A DNA stretch of 64,000 nucleotides from Burkholderiales bacterium (GTDB lineage Bacteria; Pseudomonadota; Gammaproteobacteria; Burkholderiales; Burkholderiaceae_C): positions 1 to 64,000 of the forward strand of contig JACPYV010000104.1 of the NCBI GenBank assembly GCA_016195825.1, given 5' to 3'. Below, piece after piece: positions 1 to 9,400 of this stretch; the stretch's first letter is position 1; each line of letters opens with the position of its first letter. A program made the position numbers and the translations under genes. The notes beneath the pieces are model-generated. The model was not told the origin of the DNA and ran no database searches. It saw nothing but the letters and a program-made list of their open reading frames with translations.

Positions 1-273
1 CTGCTGTTGCAGCCGCTGGTGTAAAACGCGGTGCGCCACGGCATCGAGCCGGCGCAGCGCGGCGGCCAGGTGCAGGTGCGCACCCGCGTCGAGCGCGGCC
101 TGGTCGAGATCCAGGTCACCAACACGCTGCCCGATGAGCCCGGCAAACCGGGCAGCGGCATCGCGCTGAACAACGTGCGCGAGCGGCTGCGCCTGCTGCA
201 CGATGTGGCCGCGACGCTCACCGTGGGCGCCGACGGTGAGGTGTTCCGCGCCCGCATCACGGTGCCGCTGTGA
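1..273 (+). pseudogene. LytS/AlgZ-type sensor histidine kinase, C-terminal part, interrupted by an in-frame stop
   Basis: The window opens inside the ATPase domain of a LytS/AlgZ-family sensor kinase, which would phosphorylate the LytTR regulator encoded next. In the frame that ends at the TGA at 271-273, the first codons read LLLQPLV, then a TAA at 22-24, then NAVRHGIEP. This is the family N-box (LQPLVENAVRHG) with the conserved Glu codon (GAA expected) changed to TAA. The remainder is well preserved, including a G-box (GSGIALNNVRERLRLLHD) and a normal C-terminus. The stop overlaps the GTG start of the response regulator by four bases, which suggests translational coupling. The rest of the gene lies outside the window. 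Either the kinase is truncated just before its ATP-binding residues, or this is a single-base sequencing error. A GTG at 31 could only restart a fragment lacking the catalytic core. Confidence 0.8.
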
Positions 274-1097
274 ACGAGGTGGTCTCACCGCTGCGCGTAC
301 TGATCGTCGACGACGAATCGTTGGCGCGGCTGCGGCTGCGCAGCCTGGTCGAGACCTGCCCGGAGCCGTCGGCCGCGGTGGTCGGCGAGGCCGGTGATGC
401 CGATGAGGCCATCGCGTTGCTGGCGCAACAGGACTGCGATGTGGTGCTGCTGGACATCGCGATGCCCGGCCGCGACGGCCTGAAGCTGGCCGATGCCTTG
501 CGCCACCAGCCGCACGCGCCGATGGTGGTGTTCGTCACCGCGCATGCCTCGCATGCCTTGCGTGCATTCGAGCTGGACGCCGTGGACTACCTGACCAAGC
601 CGGTGCGCCGCGAGCGCCTGCAGGCCGCGCTGGCCCGTGCTGCCCAGCGCCTGTCCGAGCGCGCCGCAGTGCAAGCGGTCCAGCCGGTCGAGACGCCCGC
701 CGCACCCGATCAGGCCGACTTCATCACGCTGACCGACCGCGGCCGCCTGCTGCGCGTACCCATCGCTGAGGTGCTGTATTTCAAGGCCGAGCTGAAGTAC
801 CTGACGCTGCGCACGGCCAGCGAGACGCATGTGATGGACGGTGCGCTGTCCGAACTGGAACAGCGCCTGGGCGAGCGCTTCCTGCGCGTTCACCGCAACG
901 CGCTGGTGGCGCGCTGGGCCGTGCGCGAGCTGGAGCGGCATGCGCCCACCAGCTTTGGCGAGCTGGACGGTGGTGACCCCAATGCCGATTCGGCCGACAG
1001 CTGGGCGGTGCGCATCGTCCATGTCGATGAATGGCTTGCCGTGTCGCGACGCCAGGTCGCGGCGGTTCGGGAGGCGCTGGCAGGGCAGGGAAGGTGA
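270..1097 (+). CDS. LytTR-family response regulator (AlgR/LytR type)
   Basis: DNA-binding response regulator of 275 residues. The N-terminal receiver domain (about 8-125) has the acidic pocket in LRVLIVDDE, the phosphoacceptor Asp in VVLLDIAMPGRDG, and the switch Lys in DYLTKPV. After a short linker, residues 147-265 form a LytTR DNA-binding domain (ITLTDRGRLLRVPIAEVLYF... ERFLRVHRNALV). The GTG start overlaps the kinase stop (GTGA), so the two form a sensor-regulator pair. The same pair often sits near hemC in betaproteobacteria, which fits hemC lying further along this window. The kinase upstream contains a stop codon, so the regulator may lack its cognate sensor. Target genes cannot be read from the sequence. 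Confidence 0.9.
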   Translation: MNEVVSPLRVLIVDDESLARLRLRSLVETCPEPSAAVVGEAGDADEAIALLAQQDCDVVLLDIAMPGRDGLKLADALRHQPHAPMVVFVTAHASHALRAFELDAVDYLTKPVRRERLQAALARAAQRLSERAAVQAVQPVETPAAPDQADFITLTDRGRLLRVPIAEVLYFKAELKYLTLRTASETHVMDGALSELEQRLGERFLRVHRNALVARWAVRELERHAPTSFGELDGGDPNADSADSWAVRIVHVDEWLAVSRRQVAAVREALAGQGR

Positions 1098-1107
1098 GGG
1101 CGCGACG

Positions 1108-2433
1108 TTGAGGTGGCGTTGGCGTGCTGCGTGGCTGGCGGCCCTGCTGGCCGCAGCGGTCATCGGCTTTGGAGGGCAGACACAGTCTCTTGCTGACCGG
1201 TCCAAGATGGCGGTGCCGCCCTTGGCTGCCGCTTCCGGCACCAGCGCCGCGACCCTTGCGAAGCCTGCCGAGGCTGCGGTGGGTGGCGTGAAAGCGGCTG
1301 CCGCCCAGGCCGGGGCGTTGGGCTCGCGGGACGATGCAGCGCGCGCCCTGCTCATGCAGCGCATGGTGGCTGACTGGTGCGGCTTCGGCGCCGCGGAGAA
1401 CGAGCGGCAAAGCGAGGCCGTCATGCAACGGGCGCAAGACAAGCACGGCTCGGTGGGCGCCGAGGCGATCGAGGAGATGCAGACCACGCCGGGTGCGCAG
1501 GTGCTGAAGGAGGCTGCCGCTCAGGTCCGCCAGCGCTGGGTGAAGGCACTGATGCAGCGTGGCGACCCGCGCTCGGCCGCGGTGGCCGAATTGCTGGGTG
1601 GGGCCGATGGGGATGCCCTTGAGGCCCGTGCGCGGCTGCAGGCGTTGGCCCGCACCAGCAGTGACCCCATGGTGACGGCCCTGGCCTTGCAGCGGCCCTG
1701 TGACGTGGGCGCTTGCGCCAACATCGAGACCTCGCAATGGTCGCGACTGGAGCCCGCCAACCTGCAGGCGTGGCTGACGCTGCTGCGCGACCCCAAAGGT
1801 GGAGCGCGCCAGACCCTGGTCGGCTATGTGCTGGAGCGCGCGGCCAGCGAGGCACGCTATTCCCGCACCTACGAGCGCGAGTTCAAGACCATGCTTCTGA
1901 GCCTGCCGCAGACCGAGGCGCCGGGGCTGGCGAACGAGGCTGAGATGCAGCTCGTCCTCGGCACGGCTGCGGCCTGGAGCATCGCCGGGATTCGACCCCT
2001 GATGGAGGCGTGCCGGTCGGGCATGCGCGATGCGGCGAGTGCGCATCACTGCGTAACCGTTGCCGATGTGATGTGGGATCAAGACGGCCTGTTGGATCGC
2101 ATGATGGCGTTGTCGCTCGCCCGCCGCCTTGTCGCCGCAATGCCCGAGCAGAAGCTGCGCTGGGAGCCACGCGCGACGCAGAATGAGGCCGTCTGGTACT
2201 GGCTAGGCGCTGCAGCTGAGCGCGCTGAAAAGAGTCCGCCCCCGGGTCACTCGCCTTGCGACGCGCAGGCCGAGCAGCGCACTGCGATGCGGGCTGAGAT
2301 GGCGCTCGGTGAATGGGGTCATGCCCGCGCGCAGATGCGTGAGGGCAAGGCTGACGATGCCGCGCTGTCCGCGGACTGGCGTCGCGGGAGGGGACGTGGC
2401 ATGCTCGACCCAGAGGCAACGCCCGCGCGTTGA
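1108..2433 (+). CDS. hypothetical membrane-anchored or secreted protein
   Basis: Protein of about 441 residues that I do not recognise. I chose the TTG at 1108 because it directly precedes a typical anchor (MRWRWRAAWLAALLAAAVIGFG) and has a purine-rich stretch (aaggtgaggg, 1091-1100) in the right place. An open frame continues upstream into the response regulator, but in the wrong frame for that gene. The mature part is Ala-rich and looks helical, with Cys residues in DWCGFG, QRPCDVGACAN and the C-terminal region. It begins 10 nt after the regulator stop, so it is probably co-transcribed with it. The start is uncertain. The function is unknown. Confidence 0.65.
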   Translation: MRWRWRAAWLAALLAAAVIGFGGQTQSLADRSKMAVPPLAAASGTSAATLAKPAEAAVGGVKAAAAQAGALGSRDDAARALLMQRMVADWCGFGAAENERQSEAVMQRAQDKHGSVGAEAIEEMQTTPGAQVLKEAAAQVRQRWVKALMQRGDPRSAAVAELLGGADGDALEARARLQALARTSSDPMVTALALQRPCDVGACANIETSQWSRLEPANLQAWLTLLRDPKGGARQTLVGYVLERAASEARYSRTYEREFKTMLLSLPQTEAPGLANEAEMQLVLGTAAAWSIAGIRPLMEACRSGMRDAASAHHCVTVADVMWDQDGLLDRMMALSLARRLVAAMPEQKLRWEPRATQNEAVWYWLGAAAERAEKSPPPGHSPCDAQAEQRTAMRAEMALGEWGHARAQMREGKADDAALSADWRRGRGRGMLDPEATPAR

Positions 2434-2434
2434 A

Positions 2435-3229
2435 TCAGGCCACCGGCATCTGCTGCATGCGGGCCAGGCTCTCCAGCATCACGGCATTGACCCGCGCTGC
2501 ATCCGTGATCGGGGCCATGTGCCCCGCGCCCTCCAGCCAGTTCAGCCGCACCAGCGGCAGCCGCACCGCCAGGCTCTGTGCCACCCGCCGCGCGCTGGCC
2601 CGCGTGGCGCTGCCGCAGATCAGCTGCACGGGCATGCGCAGCTGGTCCAGCAGGCCGTCGCTCCATTGAGCTGCGAACAGGGCTTCGAAGTGGCGGCGCA
2701 CCGTGGGCATGACTTCGGCAAGCCGCACGCGCTGGGCGTCGTCCAGGTCTGGCCAGACGTCGCGACCTTGCCAGTAGGCGCAAAAGCCGCGCGCGGCGTC
2801 CAGCGCGTCGCCCCGGTCCAGCGCGTCGCCCAGCCTGGCGGCGACGTAGTTGATTTCCTGCCACTCGGGCGCGTCGGCCCCCAGCGCCGGCAACACACCG
2901 AAGGCAACCGGCTCGTACAGCGTCAGGGACAGTACGCGGCCGGGTTGCTGCATCGCGATCTGCAGCGCTACCGCGCCTCCATAGCTGTGCCCCACGAGAT
3001 GAAAGCCCCGGTCCTGGGCGAAGGGCAGGCCGGCGAGCACCCCCTTGGCCTCGACGCCCAGTTGGCTGGGCATCAGCTCGGGCCAGCCGGGCCGGCCGCC
3101 GTGGCCGAACAGGTCGGGCGTGTGCCACTGCCAAGCGTCGCCGGCATCGGCTACGAGGCGGCGCCATTGCCTGCCGCTGGCGGCGCTGGAGTGCAGACAG
3201 ACGAAGGCGGGGTGTTCGGCGTGGGGCAT
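2435..3229 (-). CDS. alpha/beta hydrolase
   Basis: Alpha/beta-hydrolase fold protein of 264 residues, probably a cytoplasmic esterase or related hydrolase of unknown substrate. Visible family features are an oxyanion-hole strand near the N-terminus (FVCLHSSAASG), the nucleophile elbow GHSYGG, and the late catalytic His in the GAGHMAP segment. The acidic member of the triad is probably the Asp or Glu after strand 6, but I cannot assign it. The start MPHAEHP is preferred over one 11 codons upstream because a GGAG ribosome-binding site lies just upstream of it. Its stop is one base from the end of the plus-strand gene, so the two converge with no room for a separate terminator. Confidence 0.85.
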   Translation of the reverse strand: MPHAEHPAFVCLHSSAASGRQWRRLVADAGDAWQWHTPDLFGHGGRPGWPELMPSQLGVEAKGVLAGLPFAQDRGFHLVGHSYGGAVALQIAMQQPGRVLSLTLYEPVAFGVLPALGADAPEWQEINYVAARLGDALDRGDALDAARGFCAYWQGRDVWPDLDDAQRVRLAEVMPTVRRHFEALFAAQWSDGLLDQLRMPVQLICGSATRASARRVAQSLAVRLPLVRLNWLEGAGHMAPITDAARVNAVMLESLARMQQMPVA

Positions 3230-3523
3230 GGCAATCTCCGGTGGGTGCCGGCCATCCTCCAAGGCCTGCGTTTCAAGCCGACTGCGGCGCGCGCCGTCTT
3301 TGTTTCATTCGTTGCGGGCTGCGCCGTCGCGGGCCGCGATCATTGAGCGCGGCGGCGGCTGGTGGGGCGCGCGACCCGGGGAAGATTCACTCAGCCACGC
3401 GAACAGGTGGGTCGAGTGCATCACTTTTGTAGGTCGGTGCCTACCGCAAGCGCCGCCGCGGGCCGATATGCGGCCGCCCCGAAAGGACCTAGGCTGGACC
3501 TTTATACCAATCAGGAGCGCCGC
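3230..3523. other. divergent intergenic region
   Basis: About 290 bp between the divergent hydrolase and glycine-zipper genes, so it must hold both promoters. A short imperfect hairpin (GTAGG-6 nt-CCTAC, 3429-3444) is visible. The plus-strand gene has an AGGAG ribosome-binding site at 3512-3516. I see no convincing -35/-10 pair and no RNA gene. Confidence 0.4.
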
Positions 3524-4603
3524 ATGAAGCACTCGATGCAATTCTCGGCAGCCGCATTGGCCTGCGCGCTGGTGGCCGGCTCACCGTTCTGGGCCGAGCC
3601 CGCAGAAGCGCAGCAACGTAGCAGCCGCACCGCCGCGGCGCCGCTGCGTGTGACCGGCTTCGACGTGGAACAGGTGGACCGGGTGGAGCCGGGCACGGAG
3701 CTGAACTTCACCGTCTGGGGCACAGCCGGCGCGGTGGTGCTGCTGCAGATCGACGGCAGCCGTCGCACGGTGCGGCTGGACGAGACCACGCCGGGCCGCT
3801 ACCAGGGCAGCTATGTGATCGGCCGCTCGGACCGCATCGGGCCGGAGTCGCGCGTGCATGCCAACCTGCGCCACGACAACCGTGTCACCACGGCCTTGCT
3901 GGGCGAGGCGTTGCAGGCCGGCTGGCCCGTGCCGGGTGAAGCTGCGCTGGCGCCGGAGATCCAGTCGGTCAACGTGGCGCGCGATCCGGGCCGCGGGCGC
4001 ACGGAGACGCTGCGATATACGCTGCGCGGCACGCCGGGCGGCCAGGCCTCGGTGCAATTGCAGGGCAGCCAGGCCACCAATGTCGTTCTGGACGAGGTGC
4101 GCCCGGGTGAATACGTGGGCACCTATGTGCTGCCGCAGGGCGCCTGGGTGGACACCGAGCAGTCACTGGAGGCCCAGTTGCGATACGGCAACCGCACGGC
4201 GCGCAGCAGCGTGGCCAATGCCTACGCGGGCGTGGACCTCAAGGCGCGGCGCGGGGATGCGACCTGTCGCGACTGCGCCACCGTGCAGGCGGTCAATGCC
4301 GTGGAGGTAGACGGTGATGGCCGCGTGCTGGGCACGGTGGCGGGCGGCTTGCTCGGTGCCGTCGTGGGCAGCCAGTTCGGCAAGGGCGATGGCCGAACGG
4401 CTGCCGGCGTGGCCGGTGCCGTGGGCGGCGCGCTGCTGGGCCGCGAGATCCAGAAGCGCCACAACCAGCGCACGCAGTACGAGGTGCTGGTGCGCCTGAA
4501 CGACGGCCAGCAGCGCACGGTCATCTACGCTGAGCAGCCGAACTTCCGTGTGGGCGACTCGGTGCGCGTCGTCGGCGACACGCTGGAGGCCCATCGGCGC
4601 TGA
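3524..4603 (+). CDS. secreted glycine-zipper 2TM-domain protein with two related N-terminal repeats
   Basis: Envelope protein of 359 residues. It has a signal peptide (about 1-29, ending AEPAEAQ). Two related beta-rich units of about 85 residues follow (about 42-126 and 145-232), each with the pattern GTPG/GTAG...V.LQ..GS...V.LDE..PG.Y.G.YV. A Cys pair (CRDC) comes next, then a glycine-zipper double transmembrane segment (about 265-310, VLGTVAGGLLGAVVG... GVAGAVGGALLG) as in SlyB/17-kDa-antigen proteins. The C-terminal tail resembles the usual partner of this domain (YEVLVRLNDGQQRTV). The ATG at 3524 is supported by an AGGAG box and the signal sequence. It is likely an outer-membrane or periplasmic stability protein. 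The role of the duplicated units is unknown. Confidence 0.8.
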   Translation: MKHSMQFSAAALACALVAGSPFWAEPAEAQQRSSRTAAAPLRVTGFDVEQVDRVEPGTELNFTVWGTAGAVVLLQIDGSRRTVRLDETTPGRYQGSYVIGRSDRIGPESRVHANLRHDNRVTTALLGEALQAGWPVPGEAALAPEIQSVNVARDPGRGRTETLRYTLRGTPGGQASVQLQGSQATNVVLDEVRPGEYVGTYVLPQGAWVDTEQSLEAQLRYGNRTARSSVANAYAGVDLKARRGDATCRDCATVQAVNAVEVDGDGRVLGTVAGGLLGAVVGSQFGKGDGRTAAGVAGAVGGALLGREIQKRHNQRTQYEVLVRLNDGQQRTVIYAEQPNFRVGDSVRVVGDTLEAHRR

Positions 4604-4628
4604 GCGCTGTAGTCAACCCACCGTCGGC

Positions 4629-5717
4629 TCAGGGTCCGGTGACGCTAGAGGCCGACGCGCAGACCGCATACAGCAGAAGGGCTCTGCTGGCCGAGCTCGT
4701 GTTCTCGACGATGCAGCGCCAGGCCGTCCGCGGCGCCTGATCGTGTGGGCCCGAGTACTCGATCTTGATGTCGGTGGCCGCCGTGTTGAAGTCTCGGTGT
4801 CCGCAGCCGCCGCCGACCAGGAACGTCGCGCTGGGGCATTGCGCGTTCTGATCGTGGATGTGTTTGCCTGAGGCATCGAAGGTCTTGCGTACATAGGTCA
4901 GGTTGACCGGCCCGGCAGGCCCCGTCGCTCCTGTCAGCCCGGTGAATCCACGCGGGCCTGCGGCGCCTGTGGCACCGGTCGCGCCAGGTGCCCCGGTCGC
5001 CCCGGTCGCGCCGGCGTCACCCTTCGGGCCGGTGTCCCCTCGGGTGCCCGTGTCACCTTTGGGGCCGGTGTCTCCCTTCGGCCCCTGGGCGCCCCGCGGA
5101 CCCACGTCACCCTTCGGACCGGTCAAGCCCTGCGGCCCTCGCGGGCCTTGGTCTGCGAGCGCGAGGTCCAGCGTGGCCACGTGAGCCGTGGCGGTGTTCT
5201 CCTTGCTGTCGAAGAAGACGACCGTGCCCGGCGCCGACAGCGCAGGCGTCAGCGCGAGGCCGAAGTTGGTCGCAGGGTTGGCGATCCAGGCCCTGACCTG
5301 CGCGCTGAGGTCGACGCTGGCGAACTGGGCTGCCGCGTTGATGGTCAGCGTGGGGCCCGAGCCCGCACCGCTGGTGGCTGGTGCTGTCGCGGCTGTGACG
5401 CCGGATTCTGACCAGGCGCTGTTCACCGTCTGCACCTCGATGGCACCGGGGGCGCCCAGGCGGTTCACGTAAAGCTTCAACGTCGCCTTGACCAGCTTGT
5501 CGGCGGTCACGCCCTGCGGCAGCGTGCTGAGGTCAAAGCGCAGGAGCCCGGTTGCACCGCCGCCGACATTGACGGTCGACACGCTGCCGAAGTTGTTGCC
5601 GGGCAGGCTGGTGCTTACGTGGGTGTCTGCGGCCATGGGTGCATCCAACGCCGCGGCTCGCGCGCAGAGCAGGGCCAGCAGCAGGGTCGAGGTCCGACGG
5701 GAGGTGCGGTGCGTCAT
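4629..5717 (-). CDS. secreted DNRLRE/CBM96-like protein with collagen-like repeats
   Basis: Exported protein of 362 residues. A signal peptide (1-24) is followed by a beta-sandwich of DNRLRE/CBM96 type (about 28-188), with the typical opening [17 protein letters not shown] and core [11 protein letters not shown]. Then come 27 uninterrupted Gly-X-Y triplets (residues 191-271, nucleotides 4905-5147), many reading [14 protein letters not shown]-terminal globular part has four Cys. The ATG at 5717 is preferred because an AGGAG box precedes it; an upstream in-frame Met would place the signal peptide internally. Collagen-like rods on bacterial surface proteins act as stalks presenting a binding head, so a surface adhesin or fibre is a reasonable inference. 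It lies next to a PEP-CTERM-like protein on the same strand. Confidence 0.85.
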   Translation of the reverse strand: MTHRTSRRTSTLLLALLCARAAALDAPMAADTHVSTSLPGNNFGSVSTVNVGGGATGLLRFDLSTLPQGVTADKLVKATLKLYVNRLGAPGAIEVQTVNSAWSESGVTAATAPATSGAGSGPTLTINAAAQFASVDLSAQVRAWIANPATNFGLALTPALSAPGTVVFFDSKENTATAHVATLDLALADQGPRGPQGLTGPKGDVGPRGAQGPKGDTGPKGDTGTRGDTGPKGDAGATGATGAPGATGATGAAGPRGFTGLTGATGPAGPVNLTYVRKTFDASGKHIHDQNAQCPSATFLVGGGCGHRDFNTAATDIKIEYSGPHDQAPRTAWRCIVENTSSASRALLLYAVCASASSVTGP

Positions 5718-5728
5718 GGTGGGGCTCC

Positions 5729-6358
5729 TCAGTTTTTCGTCGGTACGCGCTTCGGTGGCCAGGCGCATGCGGCGGCCAGGCCCAGCGACAGCAGCAGCCA
5801 GCAAGCAGGCTCCGGGACCGGGTTGACAGCACTCAGGTTGAACTGCAGCGCCCACAAGCCGCTGCGCTGTGCGCCGTCAACCTGCGTGAAGGGATGGCCG
5901 CTCAGTCCCAGGGCGTCGATGCCGGTGTAGTCGGGTTGCCCGACGCGGCTGAATCCGTCCAGCAGCGAGGGGCCGACCGGCTGGTTTCCATCTTGGCTGA
6001 GGAAGAGCGTATAGCGACCGGCAGGCAGGCTGGTTGTGAGGTGAGCATCCCAGCAGAAACCGCTGCCTGGGTCGGCGCTGCCGGCACCTGCGAGCCCGCA
6101 GGCGTGCGTGCTGCCCGCGTCCAGTGCCAGCAGGCTGCCCGCGGCGTTGAACAGGGACAACACCGGTGCGAAACCGCCGGTGGCGTAGCGGGTCGTGAAG
6201 ACGTCCAAGGGTGAATGGCCGTCCAGCGTCAGCCCGAAGGCCGCGGTTTCATCGTCCCGCTGCAGGGTTCCGTCGAAGTGGGCGAGCGTATCGGCCCGGG
6301 CAGCGAGCGCGTCGATGACAAGCAAAAAAGCCCAGGCGGCAGACAGTCGGACTCGCAT
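5729..6358 (-). CDS. PEP-CTERM-like exported protein (DVUA0089-like)
   Basis: Exported protein of 209 residues. It has an N-terminal signal peptide ([22 protein letters not shown]), then a bacterial pre-peptidase-like beta domain ([18 protein letters not shown] ... [15 protein letters not shown]). The C-terminal sorting signal consists of VPEP, a hydrophobic helix ([14 protein letters not shown]) and a basic end (PPKR). Proteins with this tail are processed by exosortase and usually go to the surface or extracellular matrix. The ATG at 6358 has a GGAG box. It ends 11 nt before the start of the collagen-repeat gene, so the two are likely one operon. Confidence 0.8.
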   Translation of the reverse strand: MRVRLSAAWAFLLVIDALAARADTLAHFDGTLQRDDETAAFGLTLDGHSPLDVFTTRYATGGFAPVLSLFNAAGSLLALDAGSTHACGLAGAGSADPGSGFCWDAHLTTSLPAGRYTLFLSQDGNQPVGPSLLDGFSRVGQPDYTGIDALGLSGHPFTQVDGAQRSGLWALQFNLSAVNPVPEPACWLLLSLGLAAACAWPPKRVPTKN

Positions 6359-6515
6359 GGCAGGCACTCCGAAGGGCGTTATTGAATAGACGCGCTTAGG
6401 CAAACCCATGCGACAGGCTTCAGACGTCACCCCCTCGTTTCGGGTGGCCTACCGGCGGGACGGCACGAGTCAGCGCTTGGACGTCACGTCACGCACCGCG
6501 CTGCGGCTGTCGAGG

Positions 6516-9305
6516 TCAGCCGGTATTGCGCAGGCCGGCCGCGATGCCGTTGATGGACAGGTGGATGCCGCGTTGCACGCGCTCCATGGCCGGGTCGTCC
6601 GCCGAGATGCGGCGGTAGCGGCGCATCAGCTCGACCTGCAGGTGGTTGAGCGGGTCGATGTACGGAAAGCGGTGCTCGATGGAGCGGGCCAGCGACTGGT
6701 TGGCCGCCAGGCGCTTGGCGTCACCAGTGATGAGGCTGAGTGCCGCCTGCGTGCGCTCGAACTCTGCGCTGATGGCTGCGAAGATGCGCTTGCCCAGCTT
6801 CTTGTCCTCCACCAGCTCGACGTAGCGCTCCGCCAGCGCCAGGTCGCTCTTGGCCAGCACCATGTCCAAGTTGGACAGCAGCGCGCGGAAGAAGGGCCAG
6901 CCCTTGAGCATGCGCTTGAGCAGGGCCAGGTTCTTGGCACGTTGGGCGGGTTCTTCGCCGAGGAAGGCCTCCACGCCCGAACCGAAGCCGCACCAGCCCG
7001 GCAGCGCCACGCGCGCCTGGCCCCAGGAGAAGCCCCAGGGGATGGCGCGCAAGTCCTCAATGGCGCGCGTGGCCTTGCGGGAGGCCGGGCGGGAGCCGAT
7101 GTTGAGCTCGGCGATTTCGCGGATGGGCGTCGACGCGAAGAAGTAGTCAGCAAAGCCCGGCGTGCCGTAGACCAGGCCGCGGTAGGCGTCGAAGCTGGCG
7201 TCCGACAAGGCCTGCGCTGCCTGCAGGAAGCTCTTGGGCGCGCTCTGCGTGGGGTGCAGCAGTGTGGCCTCCAGCGTGGCGGCCACCAGGGTCTCCAGGT
7301 TGCGTCGGCCAATCTCGGGGTGGGCGTACTTGGAGGCGATGACCTCGCCCTGTTCGGTTAGGCGGATCTGGCCGTTCACGGTGCCCGGGGGCTGAGCCAG
7401 GATGGCCTGGTAGCTGGGGCCGCCGCCGCGGCCCACGGTGCCGCCGCGGCCGTGGAACAGGCGCAGCGTGATGGGGCCCACACGCTTGAGTTCATCGAAC
7501 AGCTCCACCAGCGCGATCTCGGCGCGGTAAAGCTCCCAGGACGAAGTGAACATGCCACCGTCCTTGTTGCTGTCCGAGTAGCCCAGCATGATGTCCTGCT
7601 CGCCGCCCGAGCGGTCCACCAGGCCGCGCACGCCGGGCAGCGCGTAGAACTCGCGCATGATCTCCGGCGCGACGCGCAGGTCGCCGATAGTCTCGAACAG
7701 CGGCACGATGATGAGGTCGCTGCTCGCGTACTCGGCCAGCACACCGCGCAGCAGGCCGGTTTCCTTCAGCAGCAAGGCCACTTCCAGCAGGTCCGACACC
7801 GATTCGGTGTGGCTGATGATGTAGTGGCGCAGCGCCTCGCGCCCGAAGCGGGCCAGGGCCTCACGGGCGGCCTCGAAGGTGGCCAGCTCGAACAGAGTCT
7901 TGTCGGTGTAGCTGGCGCCGATGACGCGCAGCGGGCGGGCGTCGTTCAGCAGCTTCAGCAGCAGCTCGCGCTTGGCCGCTTCGTCCAGCGCCGAGTAGTC
8001 GGACTCGATGCGCGCGACAGTCAGCAACTCGGCAAGCACCAGCTCGTGCTGGTCACTGCTCTGGCGCAGGTCCAGCGTGGCGAGGTGGAAGCCGAACACC
8101 TGCACCGCGCGGATCAGCGGCGCCAGCCGCGGCGCGATCAGTGCCTCGGCGTGGTGGGTCTTCAGCGAGGCCTCGATGGTGCGCAGGTCGGTCAGCAGCT
8201 CGTCGGGCGTCTTGTACGGGTCCTGCGGCGCGACTGCGTGGCGCAGCGCCTCGGTGCCGGTCAGCGTGTGCAGCGTAGCAGCCAGGCGGGCGTACATGCC
8301 GGTGAGGGCCCGGCGGTAGGGCTCGTCCATGCGATGCGCGTTCTGGTCCGGACTGCGCTCGGCCAGCGCCTGCATCTGCGGCGACACACCGGTCAGGCGC
8401 AGCGAGATGGACAGCTCCGCGCCCAGCTCGTGCAGCTCGGTCAGGTAGTGGCGCAGCGCGACCTCGGCCTGGCGCTTCATTGCCTGGCGCAGCGTGGTGG
8501 CGCCGACGTTGGGGTTGCCATCGCGGTCGCCGCCTATCCAGTGGCCCATGCGCAGGAAGCTGGGCAGTCGCTCGCCGGGCAAGTGCTCCTCCAGCTCGGC
8601 ATAGAGCTTGGGGATCTGACGCAGGAAGGTCGACTGGTAGTAGGACAGCGCGTTCTCGATCTCGTCGGCCACCGTCAGCTTGGAATAGCGCAGCATGCGT
8701 GTCTGCCAAAGTTGGGTGATGCGGGCACGCAGCAGGCTCTCGGTGTCGCGCAGCTCGCGTTCCGTGCCTGCGCGGTCGCGCGCTTCCAGCAGGCCGGCGA
8801 CGGCGCGCTCGGCGTCGAGGATGCTCTTACGCTGCACCTCGGTCGGGTGGGCCGTCAGCACGGGTGAGATGAAGCCACGCTGCAGCACCTCGGCGATCTC
8901 GGTCGGGCGGATGCCGGCCTCGTGCAGATGCTCCAGGCAGTAGGCCAGTGAGCCAGGCTGCAGGCTGCCGGCGCGCTCATGCACGTCGCGGCGGCGGATG
9001 TGGTGGCGGTCCTCGGCGATGTTGGCCAGGTGGCTGAAGTAACTGAAAGCGCGAATGACACTGACCGCCTGCTCGCCCGACAGGCTCTTCAGCAGCTTGT
9101 CGAAGCGCTTGCCGGCTTCCTTGTCGTGCTTGTGGCGGTAGGCCACCGACAGCTGTCGGATGCGTTCGACCAGCTCGTAGGCCTCGCGGCCCTCCTGCTC
9201 GCGGATGACGTCACCAAGGATGCGACCGAGCAGCCGGATGTCGGCCACCAGCGGTTCGTTCTTGTCGACTTCGGGGCGGCGGGCAGAGGCGGCTCGTGAA
9301 GGCAT
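6516..9305 (-). CDS. ppc: phosphoenolpyruvate carboxylase
   Basis: Cytoplasmic anaplerotic enzyme that carboxylates phosphoenolpyruvate to oxaloacetate. At 929 residues it is full length for bacterial Ppc. Diagnostic sites include the catalytic His in [12 protein letters not shown], the [10 protein letters not shown] block, the lysine site in [12 protein letters not shown], the [14 protein letters not shown] loop, and the mobile C-terminal end [13 protein letters not shown]. It stands alone on the minus strand. A hairpin with a T-run just upstream separates it from the di-heme cytochrome gene. In related betaproteobacteria ppc is usually found close to hemC. Here about 13 kb of accessory genes lie between the two. 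Confidence 0.97.
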   Translation of the reverse strand: MPSRAASARRPEVDKNEPLVADIRLLGRILGDVIREQEGREAYELVERIRQLSVAYRHKHDKEAGKRFDKLLKSLSGEQAVSVIRAFSYFSHLANIAEDRHHIRRRDVHERAGSLQPGSLAYCLEHLHEAGIRPTEIAEVLQRGFISPVLTAHPTEVQRKSILDAERAVAGLLEARDRAGTERELRDTESLLRARITQLWQTRMLRYSKLTVADEIENALSYYQSTFLRQIPKLYAELEEHLPGERLPSFLRMGHWIGGDRDGNPNVGATTLRQAMKRQAEVALRHYLTELHELGAELSISLRLTGVSPQMQALAERSPDQNAHRMDEPYRRALTGMYARLAATLHTLTGTEALRHAVAPQDPYKTPDELLTDLRTIEASLKTHHAEALIAPRLAPLIRAVQVFGFHLATLDLRQSSDQHELVLAELLTVARIESDYSALDEAAKRELLLKLLNDARPLRVIGASYTDKTLFELATFEAAREALARFGREALRHYIISHTESVSDLLEVALLLKETGLLRGVLAEYASSDLIIVPLFETIGDLRVAPEIMREFYALPGVRGLVDRSGGEQDIMLGYSDSNKDGGMFTSSWELYRAEIALVELFDELKRVGPITLRLFHGRGGTVGRGGGPSYQAILAQPPGTVNGQIRLTEQGEVIASKYAHPEIGRRNLETLVAATLEATLLHPTQSAPKSFLQAAQALSDASFDAYRGLVYGTPGFADYFFASTPIREIAELNIGSRPASRKATRAIEDLRAIPWGFSWGQARVALPGWCGFGSGVEAFLGEEPAQRAKNLALLKRMLKGWPFFRALLSNLDMVLAKSDLALAERYVELVEDKKLGKRIFAAISAEFERTQAALSLITGDAKRLAANQSLARSIEHRFPYIDPLNHLQVELMRRYRRISADDPAMERVQRGIHLSINGIAAGLRNTG

Positions 9306-9332
9306 GGCGGGTCGTCCGGGGAAGAGTGCTGC

Positions 9333-9361
9333 TGAAAATCAAAAAGGTAACGAAGTTACCT
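9333..9361 (-). terminator. hairpin plus T-run after the di-heme cytochrome gene
   Basis: Read on the minus strand, AGGTAAC-TTC-GTTACCT is a perfect 7-bp stem with a 3-nt loop, followed directly by TTTTTGATTTT. It sits between the stop of the cytochrome gene (9401) and the ppc start (9305). A Rho-independent terminator fits best. Because the arms are AT-rich and the site lies about 40 nt upstream of ppc, an operator is also possible. Confidence 0.6.
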
Positions 9362-9400
9362 AAATATGACTCTAGCAGTTTCTTCCAGGGAATGGGCCCG

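Noticed and set aside
7452-8867. Long open frame antisense to ppc
   Set aside because: Shadow of a well-supported PEP carboxylase; no domain or start signal.
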